Translations under genes and position numbers: made by a program | From: Anaerolineaceae bacterium | GTDB lineage: Bacteria; Chloroflexota; Anaerolineae; Anaerolineales; Anaerolineaceae | DNA: 12,702 nucleotides | Assembly (NCBI GenBank): GCA_011620505.1 | Contig: WOZA01000126.1 | Coordinates: 1-12,702, forward strand | Direction: 5' to 3' | The notes under the pieces: generated by a model | Databases searched by the model: none | What the model saw: the letters and a program-made list of their open reading frames with translations, nothing else | What the model was told of the DNA's origin: nothing | Shown here: piece after piece, positions 1 to 6,800 of the stretch | How the letters are laid out: each line of letters begins with the position of its first letter | Numbering within the stretch: position 1 is the stretch's first letter

Positions 1-172
1 GCGCCGGTGTCCACACCGCGCGCGGTATTTGACCGTTAGGTCTCCATCAAAATCACAGGTTGGTTGCGGCGGGAGTAAGAACTGCTCGCTGCACTCCCAG
101 CATTATGACCCCCAGCGTCTGGAGTTCTCCCAGAAATTATTGCCTAATCAGGAACCCGTCAGTATCAACAAC
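1..172. other. Left-edge region with no recognised gene
   Basis: This stretch lies downstream of the Tat-exported transpeptidase gene, which is read leftward and stops at 173. I recognise no protein or RNA in it. One plus-strand frame ends in a stop at 37-39 after about 12 residues, which could be the tail of a gene running in from the left, but the peptide is too short to identify. Several inverted repeats are visible: CGGTG-TCCA-CACCG near the edge, GGGAGT (71-76) with ACTCCC (93-98), and AGAACT (78-83) with AGTTCT (123-128). None is followed by a T-run on either strand, so I do not call a terminator. Confidence 0.5.
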
Positions 173-1210
173 TCAGAAACCGCCGTAACCGGTCAACACA
201 TCCACCTGCGTGCCAGTCTCCTCAGTATAGTAGTACTGATCAAACGGCACCACGGGGTTGGTCCAGCGGTAAATCCACTTGGCGTCTTCCGCTTTCATGT
301 TGATGCAGCCATTGCTCATCACGTTTCCCCAGTTGGAATGCCAGAAGGCTCCGTGAAAAGCAACCCCAAAGAGAGTGATGTAGCTGACCCACGGAACGCC
401 CGGAAGATCATAGACATTTGGGTTGGCAGGCTCATTGACCATCCGCCGGCAAGGACGCTTGCGGTTGGTCATCCAACGCCCAACAGGCGTAAGTCCATCC
501 CGGATGCCAGTGGAGCAAAGGGTCTGAAAAACCTGACGGTCGTACTCAAAGGCACGGATTTCCTGCTTGTAGAGGTCCAATTCGATACGTTTGGCATCCG
601 GCGCAACATCCGTGCTAAGCGGCGTAATTTCCTCGGGTCTGGTCAGATGCACTGTGTTGGCTGGCACATAATAGGACATCCCATTAAGGTCATCCCAAAG
701 TTCATACCAGGGCTTGCCAAACTCGTCGTACTCCAGCCGGAGCACCCAAAAGTTGTTTTCATAGTAAAAAGTACGATGAATATTGCGCACATTAGGCTTG
801 GTGTACACTGGCACTTTTGGCACGGTGATCTCGCCGAGCGTGCCACCTTCAGGAAGCGGCTCCTTCGGCACAGGATTTAAGCGATTAAATACCGGCTGCA
901 CCCAGGCGGCTTCAATGTACTCTGTGTCGCTGATTTGATACCAACCGACTTTTTTCTTGTAGGTGTTTTCGACGTGGATCAGTTTGGGCAGCGAGATGAT
1001 GTCATCATACTTAAAGAAACCACTGTTTTTTGAGAGAGCATTGGGCTCTTCGTGGATCAGCAGCTTGTAGCGCAGGATGCGCGCAAGCGGCGGATCCAGG
1101 TCGATCAGGGCGGCTGATGCCTTTGAGACCGGTGAGGGCAGGAGCATACTTAAGGCGCCCAAACCCATAGTTTTCAAGAAACTTCTACGTGTTAGTTTGA
1201 TATTTTCCAT
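173..1210 (-). CDS. Tat-exported L,D-transpeptidase (YkuD domain) with variant SNGC active site
   Basis: This 345-residue protein probably makes or edits 3-3 peptidoglycan cross-links, or attaches proteins to the wall, outside the membrane. The N-terminus TRRSFLK (residues 7-13), a hydrophobic stretch and an ASA end near residue 33 form a typical twin-arginine signal peptide. Residues 34-200 are a large unrecognised N-terminal region. Residues about 206-330 are the YkuD domain, with active-site His286 (FHGAFWH) and the nucleophile Cys302 in SNGCIN. The family motif is [S/T]HGCxN, so His is replaced by Asn300. The ATG at 1210 is preferred over an in-frame ATG at 1300 because it starts exactly at the Tat signal and lies 4 bases after the preceding gene's stop. 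No strong Shine-Dalgarno is visible, so translation may be coupled to the gene before it. It is the last gene of the three-gene wall operon. The YkuD fold is clear; activity with Asn is less certain. Confidence 0.9.
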   Translation of the reverse strand: MENIKLTRRSFLKTMGLGALSMLLPSPVSKASAALIDLDPPLARILRYKLLIHEEPNALSKNSGFFKYDDIISLPKLIHVENTYKKKVGWYQISDTEYIEAAWVQPVFNRLNPVPKEPLPEGGTLGEITVPKVPVYTKPNVRNIHRTFYYENNFWVLRLEYDEFGKPWYELWDDLNGMSYYVPANTVHLTRPEEITPLSTDVAPDAKRIELDLYKQEIRAFEYDRQVFQTLCSTGIRDGLTPVGRWMTNRKRPCRRMVNEPANPNVYDLPGVPWVSYITLFGVAFHGAFWHSNWGNVMSNGCINMKAEDAKWIYRWTNPVVPFDQYYYTEETGTQVDVLTGYGGF

Positions 1211-1214
1211 TAGG

Positions 1215-2285
1215 TTAATAGTGAATGTAAACCGGGATCCCCACGAAGGCCCAATCGAATAACCAGCCGGCCTGGCTGGTTTCCATGTTAACACAGCCAT
1301 GGCTCATCGGATAGCCAAAATTGTTGTGCCAATAGGTGCCGTGAATGCCGTAGCCGCGATAAAAGTACATCACGTATGGCACATTGGGCAGGTAGTAGCC
1401 TGGACCAGACATATCATCATAGAGCAATTTGACCCAGACGTGGTAGGTGCCAGTGACAGTTGGCGTGTCGGGCAGCCCAGTGGAAACGAGAAAGGAACCC
1501 ACCAAAGTTTCGCCTTCAAAGGCATAAAGCATTTGCTGGCTGAGGTTAATGTCGATCCATTTATCGCCCAGAGGTTCAGATGCTCCAGGGTTGTAATAAG
1601 GTTCGGTTTCTTCCGGCTCGTAAACATACGGGGTTATCTCCACCGTAGGCACGGGCGTTTCCGTCGGTGTTGCTGTTGCCGTGGGAGTGGCGGTCGGCGT
1701 GGGTGTATTGGTGGGGGTCGGCGTCGGCGTGGAGGTAGGGGTATTGGTCGGCGTGGCTGTGTTGGTGGGTGTCAGGCTCGGTTTGAGGGGCACGGATTCA
1801 GTCTCAACCAGCAAGAACTGGGCACCCGCGGCGGGTCGGGAACGGATGATCCCGACGGAATACAAGCCGAGCAGCAATGCCGCTACCAGCAAAACGCCAA
1901 AAGCCCAACCCCAAGCCAGGCGGCGTTTGGGTTTCGCTTTCGGAGCTGCTGGCAATTCCGCTGCTGGAACAACAGGCGCTGTTTCAACAGGAAGGGGTTC
2001 CTTCTGCCAGCCGACTGCTGAGCTCTGCCTCAATTGCGCGCTCACCCACTGCATGCCTTCACGCGCGGTTTGGTTTTGGGGGTCTTGATCGAGTACTTTC
2101 CTCAGCCAAAGCACACTTTGCTGCGGCTCGGAAAGCCCAGCCATCAGCAGCATCGCTGCACTGTTTTCAGGATCGACCGCCAAAACCTGCTCAGCCAATT
2201 TTCGGGCAAGCGCGGCATTACCATCCAGAACAGCCTGTTTGGCTTGCGCGATCAGCGTATTGATGCTTGTGCTCTGACTTTCCAT
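1215..2285 (-). CDS. Membrane-anchored L,D-transpeptidase with TPR-like N-terminus and Pro/Thr stalk
   Basis: This 356-residue protein has four visible parts. Residues 1-88 are helical and TPR-like (Ala/Leu-rich with repeated VDPEN/QDPQN turns). Residues about 122-147 are a single transmembrane segment preceded by Lys/Arg (KPKRR), which predicts a cytoplasmic N-terminus. Residues 170-214 are a Thr/Pro stalk. Residues about 241-356 are the YkuD L,D-transpeptidase domain, with His315 (IHGTYWH) and the intact motif SHGCVN (328-333, nucleophile Cys331). The enzyme would form 3-3 cross-links in peptidoglycan while held at the outer membrane face on a flexible spacer. A GGAG sits 4 bases before the ATG. 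It is 18 bases after the amidase gene and 4 bases before the second transpeptidase gene, so the three should be co-transcribed. The TPR-like part in the cytoplasm suggests partner binding, which is an inference. Confidence 0.93.
   Translation of the reverse strand: MESQSTSINTLIAQAKQAVLDGNAALARKLAEQVLAVDPENSAAMLLMAGLSEPQQSVLWLRKVLDQDPQNQTAREGMQWVSAQLRQSSAVGWQKEPLPVETAPVVPAAELPAAPKAKPKRRLAWGWAFGVLLVAALLLGLYSVGIIRSRPAAGAQFLLVETESVPLKPSLTPTNTATPTNTPTSTPTPTPTNTPTPTATPTATATPTETPVPTVEITPYVYEPEETEPYYNPGASEPLGDKWIDINLSQQMLYAFEGETLVGSFLVSTGLPDTPTVTGTYHVWVKLLYDDMSGPGYYLPNVPYVMYFYRGYGIHGTYWHNNFGYPMSHGCVNMETSQAGWLFDWAFVGIPVYIHY
1644..1778 (-). repeat. Low-complexity DNA coding the Thr/Pro stalk
   Basis: This is a run of degenerate hexamers built on (ACN-CCN) codons, giving alternating Thr-Pro with Asn, Ala and Ser. 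It covers residues 170-214 of the membrane-anchored transpeptidase. It is an imperfect tandem repeat that could change length by slippage in steps that keep the frame. In the protein it acts as an extended extracytoplasmic spacer between the membrane anchor and the catalytic domain; similar stalks are common in secreted proteins of Chloroflexota (from memory). Confidence 0.8.
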
Positions 2286-2303
2286 CGACTCCAGGATCCA
2301 GGT

Positions 2304-3323
2304 TTAGGGCTGCAAGGCTGGATCGGTTACTCCTTCATTATACATGTAGCATTTTATGCCAGCGACGATGCCATCGGCCAGGAGTTCGGGGTTTGAGGTC
2401 AGGATTTCCTGATCAAGGTTCAGGAAACCGATCTCGATGATCCCGGCAGTGGTGTTGGGATCAATCTCCGAAAAGGCATGATAACGCGTCATGTCATTCG
2501 TCACTGACTGGTAATGATACCTTAAACCAGTGATCTTGGCATACCGGTCAGCGATACATTGCACAAGCCTGGTGGAGTTTTCGGATTTTGTTTCAGAGAG
2601 GGCAGCCGCGACCTTAAAGCCGGTGGCTGAGTCGTTGATGTAATCGCAGGAATCCGCATGGATTGAGAACAACAAGCCTGCCTGGTAGTCCTTCAGACGT
2701 GGATCAAATTCATCCAGAAGCTCCACATCATAGCCCATATCGATCAATTTCATCTGCGTGAAAGTGGCGACGTTGCTATTGACCTCGAGCTCTGTCAGTC
2801 CATTGCTGCAGACTGCGCCAGAATCACTGCCCTTGTGACCGACAACGATCCCAATTTTCTTGGCTGGGAAGCCGCTCGGAAGCACGGCGGCTTCCGGGGT
2901 GGCGGTGAGCACCTCGGCCTGGCTGGGACTGGCCGCCTCCGCCAGGCGGTTCTGTAAACTGCCGGGCATCAGGCTTGCTGGCATCCATAGCGAAAACAGG
3001 GTCGCGGTGATGACTCCCACCCCGACAACTGAGGATATGACCTGCATGAATAATTTTCCAATACCTTGCCCTGGGTGGTTGGAGACTGCCCCTTCGGGAA
3101 TCGCTTCCCGCCTGGAAGACTGTCCGCGATAAGTCGACTCGGGATTCCTAGCTTCAGGTTGAGGTCCGCTGTGGCTTGCATCCTCGTACAGTGCATCGTC
3201 AGCATCGATGCTGGCTTCGCGGCGTACTTTTTCTTGTTCCGGCTCGGACTCGTGAGCCTCAAATGAAAAGCGCGACTTCCGCGGCTTTGGATCGTCATCT
3301 ATTTGGTGCATTTCTCTGGACAT
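2304..3323 (-). CDS. Membrane-anchored N-acetylmuramoyl-L-alanine amidase (Amidase_3 family)
   Basis: This 339-residue zinc amidase would cleave the bond between N-acetylmuramic acid and L-alanine in peptidoglycan, in cell separation or wall turnover. Residues 1-89 are charged and likely disordered. Residues about 90-114 form one transmembrane helix, so the catalytic part (about 155-335) faces outward. Expected zinc ligands are visible as His163 (VGHKGSDSGA), Glu178 (GLTELEVN) and His222 (SIHADS), and the catalytic Glu is Glu297 (IEIGFLN). The fold is the Amidase_3 type found in CwlD and AmiC. No SH3b, LysM or other wall-binding domain is visible; the membrane anchor probably replaces it. It is the first gene of the wall operon, and the long acidic/basic cytoplasmic tail is unusual for the family. 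The region before the ATG has only a weak ribosome site, and I could not assign its promoter with confidence. Confidence 0.92.
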   Translation of the reverse strand: MSREMHQIDDDPKPRKSRFSFEAHESEPEQEKVRREASIDADDALYEDASHSGPQPEARNPESTYRGQSSRREAIPEGAVSNHPGQGIGKLFMQVISSVVGVGVITATLFSLWMPASLMPGSLQNRLAEAASPSQAEVLTATPEAAVLPSGFPAKKIGIVVGHKGSDSGAVCSNGLTELEVNSNVATFTQMKLIDMGYDVELLDEFDPRLKDYQAGLLFSIHADSCDYINDSATGFKVAAALSETKSENSTRLVQCIADRYAKITGLRYHYQSVTNDMTRYHAFSEIDPNTTAGIIEIGFLNLDQEILTSNPELLADGIVAGIKCYMYNEGVTDPALQP

Positions 3324-3375
3324 ACTGGTTTACCCTGTTCTCTTCGCGCAAAAATGTGCAGGAAGCTGAATTACT

Positions 3376-3390
3376 TTGTATAATGACAGT
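3376..3390 (+). promoter_or_regulatory. Probable -10 region for the AMMECR1 gene
   Basis: A perfect TATAAT lies at 3379-3384, preceded by TTTG. No good -35 is found at the proper distance (the best is about 3 of 6 bases), so the promoter may be weak or need an activator. The expected start point is near 3391, right at the left edge of the palindromic cluster at 3393-3409. The gene's ATG is at 3429. Confidence 0.45.
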
Positions 3391-3392
3391 AA

Positions 3393-3409
3393 GCCTGACT
3401 CAGGCCTGA
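3393..3409. promoter_or_regulatory. Palindromic operator-like cluster (three GCCTGA half-sites)
   Basis: GCCTGA (3393-3398) and TCAGGC (3400-3405) form a perfect inverted repeat around one base, and TCAGGCCTGA (3400-3409) is a second perfect palindrome that shares the central half. The three half-sites are packed into 17 bases, between the divergent wall operon and the AMMECR1 gene, and just after the -10 hexamer of the latter. This placement fits a repressor binding site. No known regulator can be named from the sequence, and no regulator gene is adjacent. Confidence 0.45.
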
Positions 3410-3428
3410 AAGGAATGGTGCAAATCCT

Positions 3429-4001
3429 ATGCCAGCGCAACTTACCCTTGATGAACGAGCTACTTTGCTGAAAATCGCCCGGCAATCCGTGATCGATGCC
3501 GTTAATAACCGCCCTCCCACCCCATTACCCGAAGACCTCACCCCTGCCCTGCTCGAAAATGGCGCCAGCTTTGTCACTTTGACCGAGCACGGCCAACTGC
3601 GCGGATGCATCGGCACCCTCGAAGCCTATCAACCGCTCGCCAAAGACGTGCGCCAGCGGGCAGCCCAAGCGGCCACGCAGGATTACCGTTTCCCGAGGGT
3701 ACGCCCAAGCGAAGTGGATAGGATCCACATCGAGATCTCACGCCTGACCAAGCCTGTCCCATTGCCATATTCTGAGCCGGCTGAGCTGCCCAAGCTGCTG
3801 CGACCGCACGTGGATGGGGTGGTGCTTTCGGACGGGCTGCACCAGGCAACGTTTTTACCCCAGGTTTGGGAGCAGTTGCCAGACCCAGCCGAATTCCTCA
3901 GCCACCTTTGCCAAAAAATGGGTGTTTCATCCGACCTCTGGCGCCGGCGCGTGCTGCGGGTGGAGATCTACCAGGTGGAGGAGTTCGAAGAAGCCAGGTA
4001 A
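3429..4001 (+). CDS. AMMECR1-domain protein
   Basis: This 190-residue protein is a stand-alone AMMECR1 domain. The signature LRGCIGT is at residues 57-63, followed by the downstream family blocks RFPRV (87-91), HVDGVVL (127-133), ATFLPQVW (140-147) and EFLSHLCQKMG (155-165). The length is typical for prokaryotic members. The family has no settled biochemical function; the conserved Cys (here Cys60) and Arg are thought to mark an active or binding site. In many bacteria and archaea the domain is fused to or near a Memo domain and a radical SAM enzyme; neither is in this window. An AAGGA lies about 14 bases before the ATG, rather far, but no other in-frame start exists. It is divergent from the wall operon and monocistronic here. 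Confidence 0.9.
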   Translation: MPAQLTLDERATLLKIARQSVIDAVNNRPPTPLPEDLTPALLENGASFVTLTEHGQLRGCIGTLEAYQPLAKDVRQRAAQAATQDYRFPRVRPSEVDRIHIEISRLTKPVPLPYSEPAELPKLLRPHVDGVVLSDGLHQATFLPQVWEQLPDPAEFLSHLCQKMGVSSDLWRRRVLRVEIYQVEEFEEAR

Positions 4002-4226
4002 GTATTGCAAACTTAGAATCAGCTTCGGATAATCATAAAGATAACCGAAAATACGCCTGTTTGGAGTCAGGTATTCAATAATTCTGGGGGTTTAAAAACT
4101 AATCTTTCTCAAAAACAAACCAAAAGAAGCTAAGGAAAAGGCAATAGAGAGTTAGTTTCACTTTAGCAACTATTGTATAATTAATTAACACTCTCCTCTC
4201 TACAAGTTAATAGAAAGGCAAAGGCC
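4002..4226. other. AT-rich intergenic region before the beta-helix gene
   Basis: These 225 bases contain no coding sequence that I can support. There is no convincing terminator after the AMMECR1 gene: weak hairpins (TTCGG at 4024-4028 with CCGAA at 4045-4049, and CCTG/CAGG near 4056-4074) lack T-runs. The right half carries the probable promoter of the next gene. The region is clearly more AT-rich than the genes to its left. Confidence 0.6.
4173..4181 (+). promoter_or_regulatory. Probable -10 region of the beta-helix gene
   Basis: TTGTATAAT ends at 4181 with a perfect TATAAT at 4176-4181, the same TTGTATAAT nonamer as before the AMMECR1 gene. The -35 region is poor (TTAGTT near 4152-4157). 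The ATG at 4227 is preceded by GAAAGGCAAAGG, which supplies the ribosome site, so the leader would be about 38 bases long. Confidence 0.45.
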
Positions 4227-5960
4227 ATGAAAAAGGTTGCAAATGCACTTCCCGTATGTATTATCCTAATCCTGCTGACGCTTTCTGTTGCAAATCCAGT
4301 GCGCGCTCAAACAGGAGTATTTACTGTGAACTCCGCCGACGATACACATGATGAAAACGTGGGTGATGGAATATGTGAAGATGAATATGGGTACTGCTCG
4401 CTGCGGGCAGCCATGGAAGAAGCCCAAGACCTTTTTCACAACCACGCAACCGAGACTACCATCTACTTCGGCTTCTCCCAACCGCAGACCATTTTTCTTG
4501 ATAACGAACTGCCACTTTATTCACCAGCAAATATCATTGGACCCGACGATCTCAGCGTGACCATCGACGGTCAAAATGAGGCAGGCATAGGAATTAAATT
4601 AAACGGATATTCGAGCAACACCATCAAGAATCTGCGTCTGCAGCATTTCACATTTGCAGCAATCATGACCGTAAACTATTTTGGCACGGATACCATCGAA
4701 AACAACATCATTGTTAATAATGCCATGAGAGGCATTCGGGTTTCAGGTTACCAAACTGTCTCCACATCGGGCAGTATTTCCATCAAAGGCAATTACATCG
4801 GCTATGATCCGATCAATGAGGTCGCCGGGCCAAATGGCACACACGGTATTGACCTCGATGCCTTGGATTTCACCTCTACAGGCTCATTAATCAACATAAG
4901 CGGCAATGTCATTTCTGGCAATGTTGGCTGCGGCATCTATGTTCATTCCCCGGATATCGATACGGACACAATCATTCAAGGCAACTATATCGGCACGAAC
5001 GATTATGGGACTGCGGCGGTACCTAACGGGTCTGGGATTTGTGTCGATAGGCACACGGGTCTGCTGACCATAGGGGGAGCTACTGCTGCTGAAGGTAACC
5101 TGGTATCAGGTAACAGATGGACAGGTATCGAAGTCAGTCGAGCAGTAAACTTCAGCGTTCAATATAATAACCTGAGCACCAATGCCAGTGGAACAGCCTT
5201 TTTACCTAATGGTGATGAAGATATCTATTTAGACGAAAGTGTGCTTGGGAGCGTCTCTGATAATGTTGCCTTAAAATATATTAACATTCCTGGTTCCGAG
5301 GCATACCCAGTTACAGAGGTGAGCATATTGCGCAATTATATCGGCATCACCCGCAGTGGATTTGTGCGTCCGTTGCCATCATACCAAAGCGGGATCTATG
5401 CCAGCTACTTACATGAGTCCAGTCAAATTGCCTATAACCAAATAACAGGATTCCGATCTGGTATATACATCGCTAATGGCACTTACACTAACATTACATC
5501 GAACAGAATTTTTGACATCACAGGATTAGGGATTGAAATACCCCCGTGGGGCACCAATCCAAATGACTACCTGGACGCGGATACTGGACCAAACTATATG
5601 CAGAACTTCCCAACCTTGACGGTTGTCAAAACAGATGGCACACCATTTGACTCTTATGATATTACTGTTCACCTGCATTCGACCCCAAACACGCTCTTTA
5701 GAGTGGAGGTCTTCAGCAGTGATACATGTTTTGCTGGAGGTTATGGTGAAGGCGAGGAAATCGAAAGATCCTCCAACGCCGTGCAAACAGACAGCAGCGG
5801 AAATGCCACCTGGCAGGTGGCAACCCTTTACAGCTTTGAGATTGTTGGCGAATGCTTTACTGCCACCGCTTCGAAGGTCCTCGGTGATGGTATTTATGGT
5901 TCTACCAGTGAATTCTCCAGGCAGATAAATAACCTCTACCTGCCAACAATCTTGCGGTAA
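4227..5960 (+). CDS. Secreted CSLREA-type right-handed parallel beta-helix protein
   Basis: This 577-residue secreted protein starts with a Sec signal peptide (MKK, hydrophobic 8-22, VRA-Q cut near 28). Residues 31-67 contain the N-terminal CSLREA-type block (VNSADDTHDE, then CSLRAAMEEA at 57-66). Residues about 105-435 are beta-helix coils with periodic NNI, GNYIG and SGN turns. GNYIG occurs at 188-192 and 252-256, each followed by a GxxxxPNG loop, and a degenerate third copy is at 314-329. DTGPNYMQNFP (452-462) is a block I recall from related proteins, and it leads into a beta-sandwich-like C-terminal domain with Cys501 and Cys543. The last residues, YLPTILR, match a C-terminal signature I recall from Chloroflexota extracellular proteins. 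No polysaccharide lyase or hydrolase catalytic set is identifiable, so a surface, adhesion or glycan-binding role is only a guess. Its AT content is higher than that of the flanking genes. Confidence 0.85.
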   Translation: MKKVANALPVCIILILLTLSVANPVRAQTGVFTVNSADDTHDENVGDGICEDEYGYCSLRAAMEEAQDLFHNHATETTIYFGFSQPQTIFLDNELPLYSPANIIGPDDLSVTIDGQNEAGIGIKLNGYSSNTIKNLRLQHFTFAAIMTVNYFGTDTIENNIIVNNAMRGIRVSGYQTVSTSGSISIKGNYIGYDPINEVAGPNGTHGIDLDALDFTSTGSLINISGNVISGNVGCGIYVHSPDIDTDTIIQGNYIGTNDYGTAAVPNGSGICVDRHTGLLTIGGATAAEGNLVSGNRWTGIEVSRAVNFSVQYNNLSTNASGTAFLPNGDEDIYLDESVLGSVSDNVALKYINIPGSEAYPVTEVSILRNYIGITRSGFVRPLPSYQSGIYASYLHESSQIAYNQITGFRSGIYIANGTYTNITSNRIFDITGLGIEIPPWGTNPNDYLDADTGPNYMQNFPTLTVVKTDGTPFDSYDITVHLHSTPNTLFRVEVFSSDTCFAGGYGEGEEIERSSNAVQTDSSGNATWQVATLYSFEIVGECFTATASKVLGDGIYGSTSEFSRQINNLYLPTILR

Positions 5961-5973
5961 AAGTTGGCGTGTT

Positions 5974-6015
5974 AACAACAAAAAACGACCCTTTCCAGAG
6001 TCGTTTTTTGTTGTT
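5974..6015. terminator. Bidirectional rho-independent terminator
   Basis: A 16-base perfect inverted repeat (5974-5989 with 6000-6015) encloses a 10-base loop. The stem carries six A on the left and six T on the right, so it can end transcription in both directions. It sits between the convergent beta-helix gene (stop at 5960) and the DUF4013 gene (stop at 6025) and serves both. Confidence 0.92.
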
Positions 6016-6024
6016 TACGTCAGT

Positions 6025-6687
6025 TTAGTAAAGTGGGGCGTCCTGACCGCCTGGAGCCTGTGAATGGGCGTACGCCTGCCCCGTCAGATGGGCGATGATC
6101 AGTTGAGCATAAAAGCTGGTGATGATTGCACCAACTACCAGCAGAATTCCGCCTATCGGGGCAATAATCACATTGCAGAGGATCGTGCCGCCAACAACGA
6201 TCAGCCAGGCTTTAAAGTTGTTCCCAACCATGCGGAAGATCTCCTTGAATTCGAAGGCCGCTCCAATTCGTCCCTTGGTCGCAAGGTTTGCGTTGACTAC
6301 GGGCATAATTATCAGCAAAAAGAGCACATAGAGCAAGAACAAGAACCCGCCAAAAATTGCCAGGGCAATCGCAAAAAAGGTTGTGCCATTGCCATTTTGC
6401 GTCAATGCCAGCGGCAGGGACAGAAGAAGGCTGACCACCAGGACTGGCAGTCCGTAGACCAGGTTTGCCACAAACAGGTTAAACCCTCTGCCAAGATCCG
6501 CACCAAATTCAAGCTCTGGCAGGGGTTCAACCTGGTGCTCCGCCACGTTGCGGGTTACGCGCAGCAGGTATCCAGCGGCAACCATCCAGCCAATGACTGG
6601 AATCAGAGTTACCAGGAGAGGAATGACCAATTTTTCAAGCCAACGTGGATCATCAAAAATGTACGTAAAAGCTTTTGTAAAATTCAT
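6025..6687 (-). CDS. DUF4013 polytopic membrane protein
   Basis: This 220-residue protein has an amphipathic N-terminus (FTYIFDDPRWLEKL) typical of DUF4013, then membrane segments at about 20-42, 70-93, 104-132 and 161-197 (the last long enough for two passes). The block GRIGAAFEFKEIFRMVGNNFKAW (138-160, in parts) is a conserved cytoplasmic-type stretch between helices. The function of the family is unknown; no transport or enzymatic motif is seen. A good ribosome site (AAGGA, 5 bases before ATG) supports the start. The gene is convergent with the beta-helix gene and separated by 113 bases from the c-di-AMP-receptor pair to its right, with its own promoter-like sequence, so it is probably transcribed alone. 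Confidence 0.85.
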   Translation of the reverse strand: MNFTKAFTYIFDDPRWLEKLVIPLLVTLIPVIGWMVAAGYLLRVTRNVAEHQVEPLPELEFGADLGRGFNLFVANLVYGLPVLVVSLLLSLPLALTQNGNGTTFFAIALAIFGGFLFLLYVLFLLIIMPVVNANLATKGRIGAAFEFKEIFRMVGNNFKAWLIVVGGTILCNVIIAPIGGILLVVGAIITSFYAQLIIAHLTGQAYAHSQAPGGQDAPLY

Positions 6688-6729
6688 TTTTCATCCTTTT
6701 GAAATAAGTTAGGCTAAGATCGTAATAAT

Positions 6730-6758
6730 AGTATAGTCCACACCGCTTCTAAATTGAA
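6730..6758 (-). promoter_or_regulatory. Candidate promoter of the DUF4013 gene
   Basis: Read on the minus strand, TTCAAT (6753-6758) and TATACT (6730-6735) are separated by 17 bases. The -10 matches consensus at 5 of 6 positions and the -35 at 3 of 6. An inverted repeat, GCTTCT (6745-6750) and AGAAGC (6763-6768), brackets the -35 element and could be an operator. The gene's ATG is about 43 bases downstream of the -10. Confidence 0.4.
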
Positions 6759-6800
6759 TAGCAGAAGCTTATATAGTTGTTATTGAATGATGAATTCCGA

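Noticed and set aside
29..880. 283-codon plus-strand frame at the left edge
   Set aside because: It is antisense to the Tat-exported transpeptidase, has no ribosome site and no recognised domain. The minus-strand protein has clear active-site motifs.
1644..1778. Tandem-repeat DNA considered as a possible CRISPR or minisatellite
   Set aside because: The units are degenerate codons within one intact reading frame, with no spacers. It is a protein stalk.
1299..2021. Plus-strand frames with Gly/Arg/Val-rich repeats
   Set aside because: These are the reverse complement of the Thr/Pro stalk and YkuD domain. The repeats come from the stalk codons.
3415..3471. Short 18-codon plus-strand frame beginning ATGGTG, overlapping the AMMECR1 start
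   Set aside because: The AAGGA abuts its ATG with no spacing, and the peptide shows no attenuator-like codon run. Probably chance.
5526..5981. 151-codon minus-strand frame
   Set aside because: It is antisense to the C-terminal part of the beta-helix gene and runs into the shared terminator. No domain is seen.
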